DNA of 64,000 bases. Source: Gammaproteobacteria bacterium HGW-Gammaproteobacteria-1. GTDB lineage: Bacteria > Pseudomonadota > Gammaproteobacteria > Thiohalomonadales > Thiohalomonadaceae. Numbering within the stretch: the first letter of the stretch is position 1; every line of letters begins with the position of its first letter. The position numbers and the translations under genes were made by a program. The notes under the pieces were generated by a model. The model had not been told where the DNA came from and did no database searches. It worked only from the letters and a program-made list of their open reading frames with translations. Below, piece after piece: positions 49,627 to 57,576 of the stretch. The stretch spans positions 310,001 through 374,000 of the forward strand of contig PGZL01000008.1 in NCBI GenBank assembly GCA_002840095.1, written 5' to 3'.

Positions 49627-51084
49627 ATGAGCAATGAAGGCAGCGCGGTTGATGTGGTGATGAAGCGGGAAGGCTGGTTGGCGCAAGCGGGCAACCGCTA
49701 TGCGGCGGGGATCATGGGGCTGATATTGCTGGGCTCGCTGTGGGCACTGTCCATCGATACGCGCTACGTCTACCTGCTGGTGTATGTGTGGTTCGGCATG
49801 GTGTACGGCATGTTCCTGCAATACGGCCGTTTCTGCATGGCAGCGGCAGTACGCGATCTGTTCGCCGTCGGCGTACCGCGCATGGCAGTGGGCATGATGA
49901 TTGCGGTGGCGCTGTACTCCCTCATCGCCGCCACCGTGACGGTAGGCGGGTTTTCCACCTTCCATTCCAATGCGCTGGGTTGGCACATCGTGCTGGGCGG
50001 CCTGATTTTCGGTTTCGGCATCGTATTCACCGGCGGCTGCGCGTCGGGTTCGCTGTACAAGGCGGGCGAGGGCAATGTCGGCTCGATGCTGGTGATCGTC
50101 GCCATTTCGTTCTCCCAGGCCATCTTCGTCAGCGCCGGCACCTGGTTCGACGGCCTGCTGCCCAGCGCGTGGATCGAGTCCGCGGCCGCCAAGGACATGC
50201 CGGCGGAACTGTCGGTAACGCAGGGCTGGTTCGATATCTTCACGGCAGGTTATGTCTGGGATCTGAAGGGCGCGACGCTGGCCCAGATACTGGGCACCAC
50301 CAACCCGTTCGTGTCCAGCTACCTGGTCAATACGCTGCTCGTCACCCTGCTGCCGACGCTGGCGATCCTGGTGCTGCTGTATGCCGTCTATTACAAGAAG
50401 GGCTACCTGCGCCGCGCCAAGATCAGCGCGCCGGCACTGGGTGATCACGCGCGTGGCATGTGGTCGATGTTCACCTCGTCGAAGAACACCGCCATCGCCG
50501 GCATCGGTCTCGGCATTTTTGCCGGCCTGCAGATGTGGGTCACCGGCGCGCTGCGGGAGCACTACCAGATCTACAACTTCGGTGAGCTGCTGTCCGCCAT
50601 GGGGCATACCGACGGCCTGTCCATCCAGGAGACGGTGTTCGATCCGGGCTACTGGTACATCACCACCCAGGAGGCGCAGTGGGGCGGATGGATACTGGAG
50701 AAGCTGGGCGTCAACATGACGGACAACATCTTCTTCGGCCTGGACAACGGCCTGCCCAATCCCCTGCTCAACGCGCCTGGTTTCATGTCCATCGGCATCA
50801 TCCTCGGTGCGGCGATGCTGGCGCTGAGCCGGCGGGAATTCAAGTGGAAGCTCCCGAGCATGGAAACCGCCGTGTTTGCCCTGGTGGGCGGCACCCTGAT
50901 GGGCCTGGGTGCCCGCATCGGCATGGGCTGCAACATCGGCGCGTTCTTCGCCACGGTAACCAACGGCGACCCCAGCGGCTGGGTGTACCTGTTCGGCATG
51001 ACCATCGGCGGCTATCTGGGCGTAAAGGCATTCAACATGTGGATAGAACGACGCTCTTCGCAACAGGACGAATGCGAGCTTTAA
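49627..51084 (+). CDS. YeeE/YedE-family (TsuA-like) sulfur-compound transporter
   Basis: The 485-residue protein is a duplicated YeeE/YedE permease with about ten or more membrane segments. Each half has a conserved cysteine motif in a membrane loop: FTGGCASGSLYKAGEG and LGARIGMGCNIGAFFATVTNG, as in TsuA thiosulfate importers. It lies between two TusA-family genes, the TsuA/TsuB arrangement. Likely substrate is thiosulfate or another small sulfur (possibly selenium) oxyanion. Ends with a Cys near the C terminus (QQDECEL). Confidence 0.93.
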   Translation: MSNEGSAVDVVMKREGWLAQAGNRYAAGIMGLILLGSLWALSIDTRYVYLLVYVWFGMVYGMFLQYGRFCMAAAVRDLFAVGVPRMAVGMMIAVALYSLIAATVTVGGFSTFHSNALGWHIVLGGLIFGFGIVFTGGCASGSLYKAGEGNVGSMLVIVAISFSQAIFVSAGTWFDGLLPSAWIESAAAKDMPAELSVTQGWFDIFTAGYVWDLKGATLAQILGTTNPFVSSYLVNTLLVTLLPTLAILVLLYAVYYKKGYLRRAKISAPALGDHARGMWSMFTSSKNTAIAGIGLGIFAGLQMWVTGALREHYQIYNFGELLSAMGHTDGLSIQETVFDPGYWYITTQEAQWGGWILEKLGVNMTDNIFFGLDNGLPNPLLNAPGFMSIGIILGAAMLALSRREFKWKLPSMETAVFALVGGTLMGLGARIGMGCNIGAFFATVTNGDPSGWVYLFGMTIGGYLGVKAFNMWIERRSSQQDECEL

Positions 51085-51120
51085 CTACAACTCCAATTAG
51101 AGAGACGAAAGGAGCACATC

Positions 51121-51372
51121 ATGGCAGTCAAATTCGAACAGACCGGTGACGGCGAATACAAACTCGATGTATGCGGCTACAGCTGCCCCCATCCGCAGGT
51201 CTATACCAAGAAGGCGCTGCAAAAAATGGCGTCCGGCGACGTGCTGACCCTGGTGTTCGACAACCCCTCTTCCGGCGAATCCATCATTGCCATGTGCGAC
51301 AACGAGGGCAATGACCTGTACGAGCGCAGCAACGACGGCGGCATGTCCATCTGGAAGATAAGGAAGGCCTGA
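51121..51372 (+). CDS. TusA-family sulfur carrier (TsuB/YeeD-like)
   Basis: The 83-residue protein is a TusA fold with VCGYSCPHPQVYTKKALQKM, a CPxP variant (CPHP), and a second cysteine in AMCDNEGNDLY. It follows the YeeE-type permease by 36 bases and precedes a DsrE-like gene by three bases. In TsuAB systems this protein takes sulfur from the incoming thiosulfate. RBS is AAAGGAGC. Confidence 0.93.
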   Translation: MAVKFEQTGDGEYKLDVCGYSCPHPQVYTKKALQKMASGDVLTLVFDNPSSGESIIAMCDNEGNDLYERSNDGGMSIWKIRKA

Positions 51373-51375
51373 TCG

Positions 51376-51681
51376 ATGAGACTCGGCGTGGTTGTAACCG
51401 ATGATTCCTATGCGGCCCAGGCGATCGGCGTGTTGCAGGCGGCGGTGAAGCGGGGCTGGGAAACGCGCTGTTTTCTGACCGATACCGGTGTGCGCCTGCT
51501 CAACAATTCGCAATTCGCCAGCCTGGCACTGTCCGGCAGCGTGGCGACCTCGTTGTGCGAGCTGAGTGTCGAGCGTTACGAGGGCATAGACGTCGCCCCC
51601 ATCGCCGACAAGGTGGTGGTGGGTGGGCAATACCAGGATGCGGAGCTGGTAAAAAACTCCGACCAGGTGCTGGTGTTCTGA
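51376..51681 (+). CDS. DsrE/DsrF-like sulfur relay protein
   Basis: The 101-residue protein has the DsrE/F/H fold (MRLGVVVTDDSYAAQAIGVLQAAV, then FLTDTGVRLLNN). One cysteine is in TSLCELSVERY, about where DsrE/TusD proteins place the active cysteine; another is in ETRCFLTD. It could relay sulfur to or from the TusA-like proteins encoded next to it. It begins three bases after the preceding stop. Confidence 0.85.
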   Translation: MRLGVVVTDDSYAAQAIGVLQAAVKRGWETRCFLTDTGVRLLNNSQFASLALSGSVATSLCELSVERYEGIDVAPIADKVVVGGQYQDAELVKNSDQVLVF

Positions 51682-51692
51682 GGGGGAAAGAC

Positions 51693-51953
51693 GTGGCAGA
51701 TGGAGACAAGAACATCCTGGTGGTGGCCCGCTATCGCAAGACCGAAGCCTTGCGCATGGCCAGCGGCCTGACCTTGCTGGACGACCCGGTGCGGGTGCTG
51801 GTGTGCGGCGAGCTGGAGCCCAGCGACGAGCTGGATATCCAGCTGGAGTCACTGGATTTCGCCGACGTGCCGCTGGAGCGGGTGGCCGACGGTGCCGTGC
51901 CCGCCGCACTGGCCAATGCCGTAACCCAGGCAGACGTGGTGTACATCATATGA
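51693..51953 (+). CDS. Small DsrE-like protein without cysteine relay motif
   Basis: The 86-residue protein starts at a GTG behind GAGGGGG. It reads as a small alpha/beta domain (NILVVARYRKTEALRMASGLTLL, then VRVLVCGELEPSDEL). A single Cys in LVCGE is present. It resembles half of a DsrE-type or DsrH-type domain but I cannot assign it. The gene overlaps the next one by ATGA, and belongs to the tusA/yeeE operon. Confidence 0.7.
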   Translation: MADGDKNILVVARYRKTEALRMASGLTLLDDPVRVLVCGELEPSDELDIQLESLDFADVPLERVADGAVPAALANAVTQADVVYII

Positions 51954-52132
51954 GTAGCGAAAAAACCATTTTGCTGTTGACGCCCTCCGCGGCGGAACAG
52001 ACGCAGACAGAGGCGCTGGCGGCGACGCTGGCGGCCCAGGGCCGCAGGGTCGAACAGTTGATGATCGAAGGGAACTATGAGCGGGTGCTGGATGCCCTGG
52101 CCGGCGCGGTTGTGCCGGTGGTGGTCAAGTAA
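51950..52132 (+). CDS. Small unknown protein at the end of the sulfur-relay operon
   Basis: The 60-residue protein (too short to be firmly assigned) starts at an ATG overlapping the previous stop. It has a beta-alpha-beta pattern (KTILLLTPSAAEQTQTEALAATL, then RRVEQLMIEGNY) like a minimal DsrE/DsrH half-domain. No cysteine is seen. Its tight coupling suggests that it forms a complex with the 86-residue neighbour. Confidence 0.6.
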   Translation: MSSEKTILLLTPSAAEQTQTEALAATLAAQGRRVEQLMIEGNYERVLDALAGAVVPVVVK

Positions 52133-52269
52133 CGCCCGCCGTCGGCGGTTGCAAAATAAAAGCGATGCGTTCCGCAGGAGGGATTGTGCAATCGCGCGTA
52201 ACCGGCCCGGATGCCGTGATAACCGTGTAACTCACTGAAATAGAAGACAAGTGAAGAATGAAAGCCAGT

Positions 52270-52285
52270 TGGTACGCAAGTTGCT
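52270..52285 (+). promoter_or_regulatory. Sigma54-type promoter upstream of the rhodanese lipoprotein
   Basis: TGGTACGCAAGTTGCT matches the consensus TGGCACG-N4-TTGCW at all defined bases except one, with correct GG-N10-GC spacing, 95 bases before the gene. It also shows that the track's start at 52251 is too early, since the promoter would be inside it. Confidence 0.7.
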
Positions 52286-52379
52286 CAAGGAACAGGTGTG
52301 GTGGATGCCTTTGATGCAGCAGCCTGCGCGGCTGGGGCCGAATCCCGATAACAAATGCTCGATGTGGAGGAGAAGGGAT

Positions 52380-53882
52380 ATGGAAAAACGTATGTTCAAG
52401 TTGCCAATGACGGCGGGCGGCAAATTGCTCGCAGCCGCGTGGGTGGCAATGATGCTGGCAGGCTGTGTGGGGTCCGAGGACACCTCGTCCGCGGCATCAC
52501 AGATTACCGTGAATTCCGCGGCGGGTATCGCCCAGGAGTCCGCCGTCAATTACGACGACAATGAAAACGGCCTCGTTTCCGGCGCAACCCTGAAACGCTG
52601 GAAGGACGACTGGACCAATGAGCGGCCCGCCGGCATCACCGGCAAGCTGGTGATCCTCCAGGTGTCCGCCGGCCCCGCCGGTTCCGAATACATCCTGCCC
52701 GACGGCGTCAACGTGTTCACTTACCTGGCGCCTTCCGCCGAATGGACGCAGACCCGCTCCAACGGCGTGATCACCACCCAGAGCATGGTGCTGGACGGAC
52801 CGGGGGTCGATGCGTTGCTCAAACTCTACAATATCGATCCCACGGCAGACATGATCGTCTGCGCGCAAGGCACCGGCAGTACCGGCAATGCCATGGCGCA
52901 GGGTCGCTGCTGGTATACGCTGCGCTACTGGGGTGTGGACAAGGCGCATCTCTCCGTCCTCAACGGCGGCAACCAGTGGCTCAACGGCAGCAGCATGGCC
53001 GGTGGTGATTTCGCCGCCGCCCCCAGCGCCGCGGACGGCAGCGAACCCAATACCGGGACGGTGTCGGTGCGCGATCTTCCGGTGGACAACACCGCCCTGC
53101 AAGCCACCATGCAGGACATGCTGGCCATATTGCCCGGCAGTGACAGCAACGTGACCGGCGACGGCGTGCTGATCTGGGATGCACGCAGCCTGCGCCAGTT
53201 CGCCGCGGGCGAGAAGGCCGAGTTCGGCGAGGACACCGATCCTGACACCGCCGGCACCCAGGCTTGCGCCACCGCCTACTGTGACGTCACCAATACGGCC
53301 AACTACATGGGCACGTTCCAGAACAGCGGCTCGCGCCAGGGACATCCGCGCGGCACCTTGCAGCTTCAGTACACCCGCCTGCTGAATTCCGCAGAGGGGT
53401 ATCGCTATCGCGACAAGAGCGAGCTGGAGAACCTGCTCAACGGCGGCACCGATGCCGACGGCCTCGGTTTCGTGGACGCCACCTACCAACTGGTCGGCAG
53501 CGGCAATGCCTATCGGCCGGGTGACACCATCTACACCTATTGCGAAACCACGTTCCGCGCCATGATCACCGGTGTCGCGAGCGCCATCATCCTGGGCAAG
53601 CCGACGCGCTTCTACGACGGCGCCATGGTCGAGTGGAATTCGCTGTCTCATCTGCAGGACAACACCGGCAACTACATTCTGCCGACGGACTCGCCCTGGC
53701 GCAGCGATACCAAGTCGTTCTACCGTCCGGCGCTCAGTGCAGGCACGGTGGCGACACGCACTATTGATGATGCGTATGCCCGCAATGCGCTGTCTATCGT
53801 GGTCGAAGACCGCGCCTACAAGATCGGCGGTTCCGGCGGCGGCGGCGGCAGCCTGTTGCCGAGCAATCCTTGTGGTGGATGA
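52380..53882 (+). CDS. Two-domain rhodanese-like lipoprotein
   Basis: The 500-residue protein has a lipoprotein signal (AAWVAMMLAGCVGSED) and two rhodanese-like domains. The first has a cysteine in MIVCAQGTGSTGNAM; the second has the catalytic-loop type sequence YTYCETTFRAMITGVA. It ends with a Gly-rich stretch and a final CGG (GGSGGGGGSLLPSNPCGG). Such extracytoplasmic rhodaneses occur with porin-cytochrome genes. Likely role: transfer of sulfane sulfur in the periplasm or at the outer membrane. The ATG at 52380 follows GGAGGAGAAGGG. Confidence 0.85.
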   Translation: MEKRMFKLPMTAGGKLLAAAWVAMMLAGCVGSEDTSSAASQITVNSAAGIAQESAVNYDDNENGLVSGATLKRWKDDWTNERPAGITGKLVILQVSAGPAGSEYILPDGVNVFTYLAPSAEWTQTRSNGVITTQSMVLDGPGVDALLKLYNIDPTADMIVCAQGTGSTGNAMAQGRCWYTLRYWGVDKAHLSVLNGGNQWLNGSSMAGGDFAAAPSAADGSEPNTGTVSVRDLPVDNTALQATMQDMLAILPGSDSNVTGDGVLIWDARSLRQFAAGEKAEFGEDTDPDTAGTQACATAYCDVTNTANYMGTFQNSGSRQGHPRGTLQLQYTRLLNSAEGYRYRDKSELENLLNGGTDADGLGFVDATYQLVGSGNAYRPGDTIYTYCETTFRAMITGVASAIILGKPTRFYDGAMVEWNSLSHLQDNTGNYILPTDSPWRSDTKSFYRPALSAGTVATRTIDDAYARNALSIVVEDRAYKIGGSGGGGGSLLPSNPCGG

Positions 53883-53904
53883 TGTAACTTAGATCATCCG
53901 TGTT

Positions 53905-53935
53905 GGCCCACGGCTTGCCGTGGGCCTTTTCTATT
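53905..53935 (+). terminator. Rho-independent terminator after the rhodanese gene
   Basis: GGCCCACGGC-TT-GCCGTGGGCC followed by TTTTCTATTTT. It separates the rhodanese lipoprotein from the cytochrome gene 22 bases later. Confidence 0.9.
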
Positions 53936-53957
53936 TTCCCGATTGGCTGACTGATAG

Positions 53958-55184
53958 ATGCGGCGAGCTAGTGGTCTGACACGCGGCGTGCTGACGGTAC
54001 TGGTGTTGTGGCTGGCAGGCTGCACGCAGGAGCAATCGTCCGGCACGGTGCCTGATGACATAGAGCGCTTTCTGGAGCGGCACTGGCAGCAGCCCCTGCC
54101 GGCGCAGGGGACGCTGCCGGCGGACTATACCGCCATCGAGGCGGCGCTTGGTCCCCAGGCCTGTGCCCAATGCCACGAAGCGCAATGGGAGCAATGGCGC
54201 GGCAGTCTGCACAGCCACACCATGGGCGCGGGAATTCAGTGGCAGTTGCACCTGATGGATCAGGAGCAGGGCAACCGATGCCTGCGCTGTCATGCCCCCC
54301 TGGCCGAGCAAAAGGCGCTGGTCGCCCTGCAGCAGGGCTGGCCGGGCGTGCCGAAGTCGCCGCCGCCGGAGCATGTGCCGCCGGACCTCGCCGATCAGGG
54401 GCTGGTGTGTGCGGCCTGCCATGTGCGGAATCATCAGCGTTTTGGCCCGCCGGCCAACAAACCTGTGCCAGAGCCTGTGCCGCACGGTGGCTTCGTAGCC
54501 TCAGCCGCGTTCGAGGACAGCCGTTTCTGTGCCACCTGTCACCAGTTCGCTGCGGACGGTCCGCGCGTCAACGGCAAGTTGCAGGAGGATACCTATGCCC
54601 AGTGGCAGGCGAGTCCCCAGGCGGCGCAGCAGAGTTGCCAGTCGTGCCACATGCCGGACCGCAGACACCTGTTCCGCGGCGTGCACGATCGGGACATGGT
54701 GTTGCAGGCCCTGCAGGTCTCGCTGGACGTACAGCCGGGCGCGCGGCCCGGGGAATTCCAGGCCCGGGCCGTCATGCGCAATACCGGCGCCGGTCACCAC
54801 TTTCCCACCTACATGGTGCCCAAGGTCGATGTCGTTTTGCAGCTGGTGAACGCAGCCGGCGGCGCGCGCCGCACCCTGGCACACCGGGTGATCGGCTGGG
54901 GCGTGGATGTGGCGTTGTCGCAGGAATTGTTCGACACGCGCATCCCCGCCGGTGGCGAGCTGGTGGTGGAGCAGGCGTTCAGTTCTCCCGGCGCGGGCGA
55001 GTGGGAGGTGGAGCTGCGGCTGGATGTGGCGCCACGCGAGCATTACGAGCGCATGTTCCAGGACAGCCTGCGCCACGCCGATGTTCTGGCGCCGGAGGTG
55101 CTGGCCTTGCTCAGGCAGGCCTTGGCCGAAGCCAAAGCCACCCGCTATGAGGCCTTGCGCCTGGCCACCAGGCTGCCCCGGTGA
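53958..55184 (+). CDS. Pentahaem c-type cytochrome lipoprotein
   Basis: The 408-residue protein has a lipoprotein signal (LTVLVLWLAGCTQ) and five CXXCH motifs (CAQCH, CLRCH, CAACH, CATCH, CQSCH) between about residues 68 and 235. The C-terminal half (residues 250-400) is a beta-rich domain with GHHFPTYMVP, as in cytochrome c554-like multihaem proteins. It should pass electrons at the periplasmic membrane surface or the outer membrane. No haem-ligand count beyond the motifs can be made. Confidence 0.92.
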   Translation: MRRASGLTRGVLTVLVLWLAGCTQEQSSGTVPDDIERFLERHWQQPLPAQGTLPADYTAIEAALGPQACAQCHEAQWEQWRGSLHSHTMGAGIQWQLHLMDQEQGNRCLRCHAPLAEQKALVALQQGWPGVPKSPPPEHVPPDLADQGLVCAACHVRNHQRFGPPANKPVPEPVPHGGFVASAAFEDSRFCATCHQFAADGPRVNGKLQEDTYAQWQASPQAAQQSCQSCHMPDRRHLFRGVHDRDMVLQALQVSLDVQPGARPGEFQARAVMRNTGAGHHFPTYMVPKVDVVLQLVNAAGGARRTLAHRVIGWGVDVALSQELFDTRIPAGGELVVEQAFSSPGAGEWEVELRLDVAPREHYERMFQDSLRHADVLAPEVLALLRQALAEAKATRYEALRLATRLPR

Positions 55185-55284
55185 ATTGCAATTTGAGACA
55201 GGCGGGCCGCCCCGCTCGATCATGCAATGGCCGCCGGCACCGTGTCTTGGCACTAATTGTTTGAAACCAAAGGCGATTTCAAAG

Positions 55285-55300
55285 TGGCATGTGCTGTGCT
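55285..55300 (+). promoter_or_regulatory. Sigma54-type promoter upstream of the small-protein/trihaem/porin genes
   Basis: TGGCATGTGCTGTGCT has GG and GC separated by 10 bases and one mismatch in the -12 element. It lies 37 bases before the start of the next gene. Confidence 0.6.
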
Positions 55301-55336
55301 TAAGAGTATGTCAGATACACACGGGGGCCATGCCCG

Positions 55337-55594
55337 ATGAATGCATCACCTTGGTTTGCCGGCGGGCTGGTGGGATTGCTGCTGTTGCAGCTGGCGACCG
55401 GCGTTGCCGCAGGGGAAGCGGGGCGCGACGCGCTGCCTTCGATTGAGGGCGGCACCGAGGCCGTGACCGACAAGAAGCCGAAGTTGAAGTACCGGCGTGG
55501 TCCGACCTGCATGTGTGTGAAGGGCACCAGTGAAGAAGAAATTCGCCAGGCCGAGGAAAAGCGGCGGGCGGAGCGGGACGGTGAACGGCAATAG
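55337..55594 (+). CDS. Small exported protein with CMC motif
   Basis: The 85-residue protein has a signal peptide (MNASPWFAGGLVGLLLLQLATGVAAG) and a short charged tail with the pair RRGPTCMCVKGTSEEEIRQ. The CxC motif could bind metal or form a redox disulfide or persulfide. No family is recognised. It is the first gene behind a sigma54-type promoter and is followed by the trihaem cytochrome and the porin. Confidence 0.7.
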   Translation: MNASPWFAGGLVGLLLLQLATGVAAGEAGRDALPSIEGGTEAVTDKKPKLKYRRGPTCMCVKGTSEEEIRQAEEKRRAERDGERQ

Positions 55595-55684
55595 GTTCCC
55601 GCACCGCCCGCGGCAACCCGGTGGGCACGACGACAAATGTTAATGCCGGTACGGCAGGCACCACAGGAGAGGAGGAGTTCAGTG

Positions 55685-56194
55685 ATGGTAAGAAAAATCA
55701 TGGCCAGGGCCTTGCGACAGATGACCAGGGCGGTGTTTGTCATGGGTGTGCTGACATTCGGTACGGCGCTGACGGTCATGCTGTCCACGGGACAGGATGA
55801 CGGCCGGGTCGCGGTGACGGCGGACGCGGGCTGGGGCAGCGAGGCGCTGGCCGGGCGGCAGGACGGGGTGGCGCGCCTGTCGCCGATTCCGCTGGCCAAC
55901 GCCTGCGGCATGGGCGCATCGAGCTGCTTCAAGTGCCACAACGGCAAGCGCGCAGTCGCCGCCACCATGGACAGCGCCACCGCGCCGTGGCACACGCAGC
56001 ACAAGACCGTGAACAATTCCTGCGTCGGCTGCCACCGCGGCAATCCGCGCGTGATGAAGCAGGATGTCTCGCACAAGAACCTGCTGGGCGATCCCCGCAC
56101 GGATACCGCCGCGGCCTGCGCCGGCTGCCATTCCGGTGCCGATATGAACGAACTTAACAAGAACTACATGTCTCTGGTTGGGGGAGGTAAATAA
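55685..56194 (+). CDS. Trihaem c-type cytochrome, membrane-anchored
   Basis: The 169-residue protein has an N-terminal membrane segment (FVMGVLTFGTALTVMLSTG) and three CXXCH motifs (CFKCH, CVGCH, CAGCH) in the C-terminal half, with extra His residues for second axial ligands. The ATG at 55685 lies behind GGAGAGGAGGAG. It is followed one base later by the porin gene, so the two are cotranscribed and probably work together at the envelope. Confidence 0.9.
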   Translation: MVRKIMARALRQMTRAVFVMGVLTFGTALTVMLSTGQDDGRVAVTADAGWGSEALAGRQDGVARLSPIPLANACGMGASSCFKCHNGKRAVAATMDSATAPWHTQHKTVNNSCVGCHRGNPRVMKQDVSHKNLLGDPRTDTAAACAGCHSGADMNELNKNYMSLVGGGK

Positions 56195-56195
56195 T

Positions 56196-57392
56196 ATGAA
56201 AAAGTACAATGCAGGCGAACTCGGAAGTGCGAAATTGACCAGGCTGGTACGCAACGCGCTGCTGGCGGGCGGGCTCTCGTGCGCCATCATCCCGGGCCTG
56301 GCTGCGGCGGGACCGACCATCCAGTATGGCGAGGAAGGCTACGTGACCTTCAGCTATGCGCTGCAAATGTGGATGCAGAACTCCGACTACAGCTCGGCCA
56401 GCCACAGCGGCAGTTCCTTCGATACCTTCCTGCGTCGCAATCGCCTCACCTTCATGGGCCAATACAACGACCAGATCGGTTTTTATGCCCAGCTGGAGGC
56501 CGGCAACGACAGCAAGGACGGCAACGACGAGCGCGGCGTCTACTACCGCGATGCCTACGTAACGCTCGATTATTCCGACGCGATGCGTTTCATCGCCGGC
56601 CGCTTCAAGAACACCTTCTCGCGTGAAAACCTGGAGGCCTGTCTCGAACCGCTGACGCTCGACCGCTCGATCATCGCCTACACGCCGTTCGGCGGCAGCC
56701 GCGATACGGGCGTGGTCATGTGGGGCAATCTGGCCGACGCCAGGTTCCAGTACCGGGTGATGGTGGCGGACGGGCGCGAAAGCGACGACGTCGCGAAGGA
56801 CTCGCCGCGCATCACCACCCGACTGCACTACTCCGCGTTCGAGCCGGAATATGACTACGGCTACCTGGGTACCTACCTGGGCACCCGCAAGGTGCTCACC
56901 ATCGGTGTCGCCTACGACTACCAGGCCGATGTCGCCTATGCCAATTCGACCCTGCGCCAGGACGCCAAGGACTACACCGGTACGACGGTCGATATCTTCT
57001 ATGAACAGCCCACGGCCAGCGGAACCTACACCCTGTCGGCGGCCTACTTCGACTACGACGTCGGCGACGCGATCAACTGGGACCCGGACGCGACCCTGCC
57101 GATCACGACGCAGCTGGAAGCGAACTACGTCAAGGGCGGCTATCTCCTGCCCGGCAAGCTCGGCATCGGCCGGCTGCAACTGTTCGCCCGCCACGACACG
57201 GCGAAATACAACGTCACCGGCAGCTTCCTCGATTCGAAGACCACGGCGGTGGGCGCCAACTACTATATCGACGGCCAGAAGGTGAAGGTGACCCTGGAGC
57301 ACGCCATGGTCAAGTTCGATACCGAACACCCGACGGACCACACGCGCCAGAACAATGCGCAAACCACCCTGGGTTTGCAGGTGATTTTCTAA
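56196..57392 (+). CDS. Outer-membrane porin of the cytochrome locus
   Basis: The 398-residue protein has a signal region (NALLAGGLSCAIIPGLAAAG) and alternating beta strands of an outer-membrane barrel (YVTFSYALQMWMQNSDY, RNRLTFMGQYNDQIGFYAQLE and the C-terminal QTTLGLQVIF ending in Phe). It is about the size of phosphate-selective porin-like (OprP/OprO) proteins. With the cytochromes it could form a porin-cytochrome conduit or an uptake path for a sulfur/selenium compound. The start follows GGGGGAGGTAAATAAT. Confidence 0.88.
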   Translation: MKKYNAGELGSAKLTRLVRNALLAGGLSCAIIPGLAAAGPTIQYGEEGYVTFSYALQMWMQNSDYSSASHSGSSFDTFLRRNRLTFMGQYNDQIGFYAQLEAGNDSKDGNDERGVYYRDAYVTLDYSDAMRFIAGRFKNTFSRENLEACLEPLTLDRSIIAYTPFGGSRDTGVVMWGNLADARFQYRVMVADGRESDDVAKDSPRITTRLHYSAFEPEYDYGYLGTYLGTRKVLTIGVAYDYQADVAYANSTLRQDAKDYTGTTVDIFYEQPTASGTYTLSAAYFDYDVGDAINWDPDATLPITTQLEANYVKGGYLLPGKLGIGRLQLFARHDTAKYNVTGSFLDSKTTAVGANYYIDGQKVKVTLEHAMVKFDTEHPTDHTRQNNAQTTLGLQVIF

Positions 57393-57450
57393 ACCCGGGA
57401 GTCCTGCCCTGCCGGATTGCTGCATCGGAATCTCCTGGTGTACTTGCGCA

Positions 57451-57485
57451 ACGCGTGGCAGAAGTCGCTGCCACGCGTTTTTTTT
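57451..57485 (+). terminator. Rho-independent terminator after the porin gene
   Basis: ACGCGTGGCAG-AAGTCG-CTGCCACGCGT followed by eight T. It ends the cytochrome/porin unit before the two-component genes. Confidence 0.92.
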
Positions 57486-57576
57486 GGCCGCTGCCGCAGC
57501 GGGCTGACACAGGGAGCGCCGGTGCTGTTATCTTATTAGTCCGTGTCGACATGTTGCATTGGAGACATTCTCCGGA

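Noticed and set aside
52251-52379. N-terminal extension of the rhodanese gene (track start 52251)
   Set aside because: It would contain the sigma54 promoter and remove the lipoprotein signal from the N terminus; the ATG at 52380 has a strong RBS.
53904-53919. A fourth sigma54-type match (TGGCCCACGGCTTGCC) upstream of the pentahaem cytochrome
   Set aside because: It coincides with the stem of a strong terminator, so the match is probably due to the hairpin sequence.
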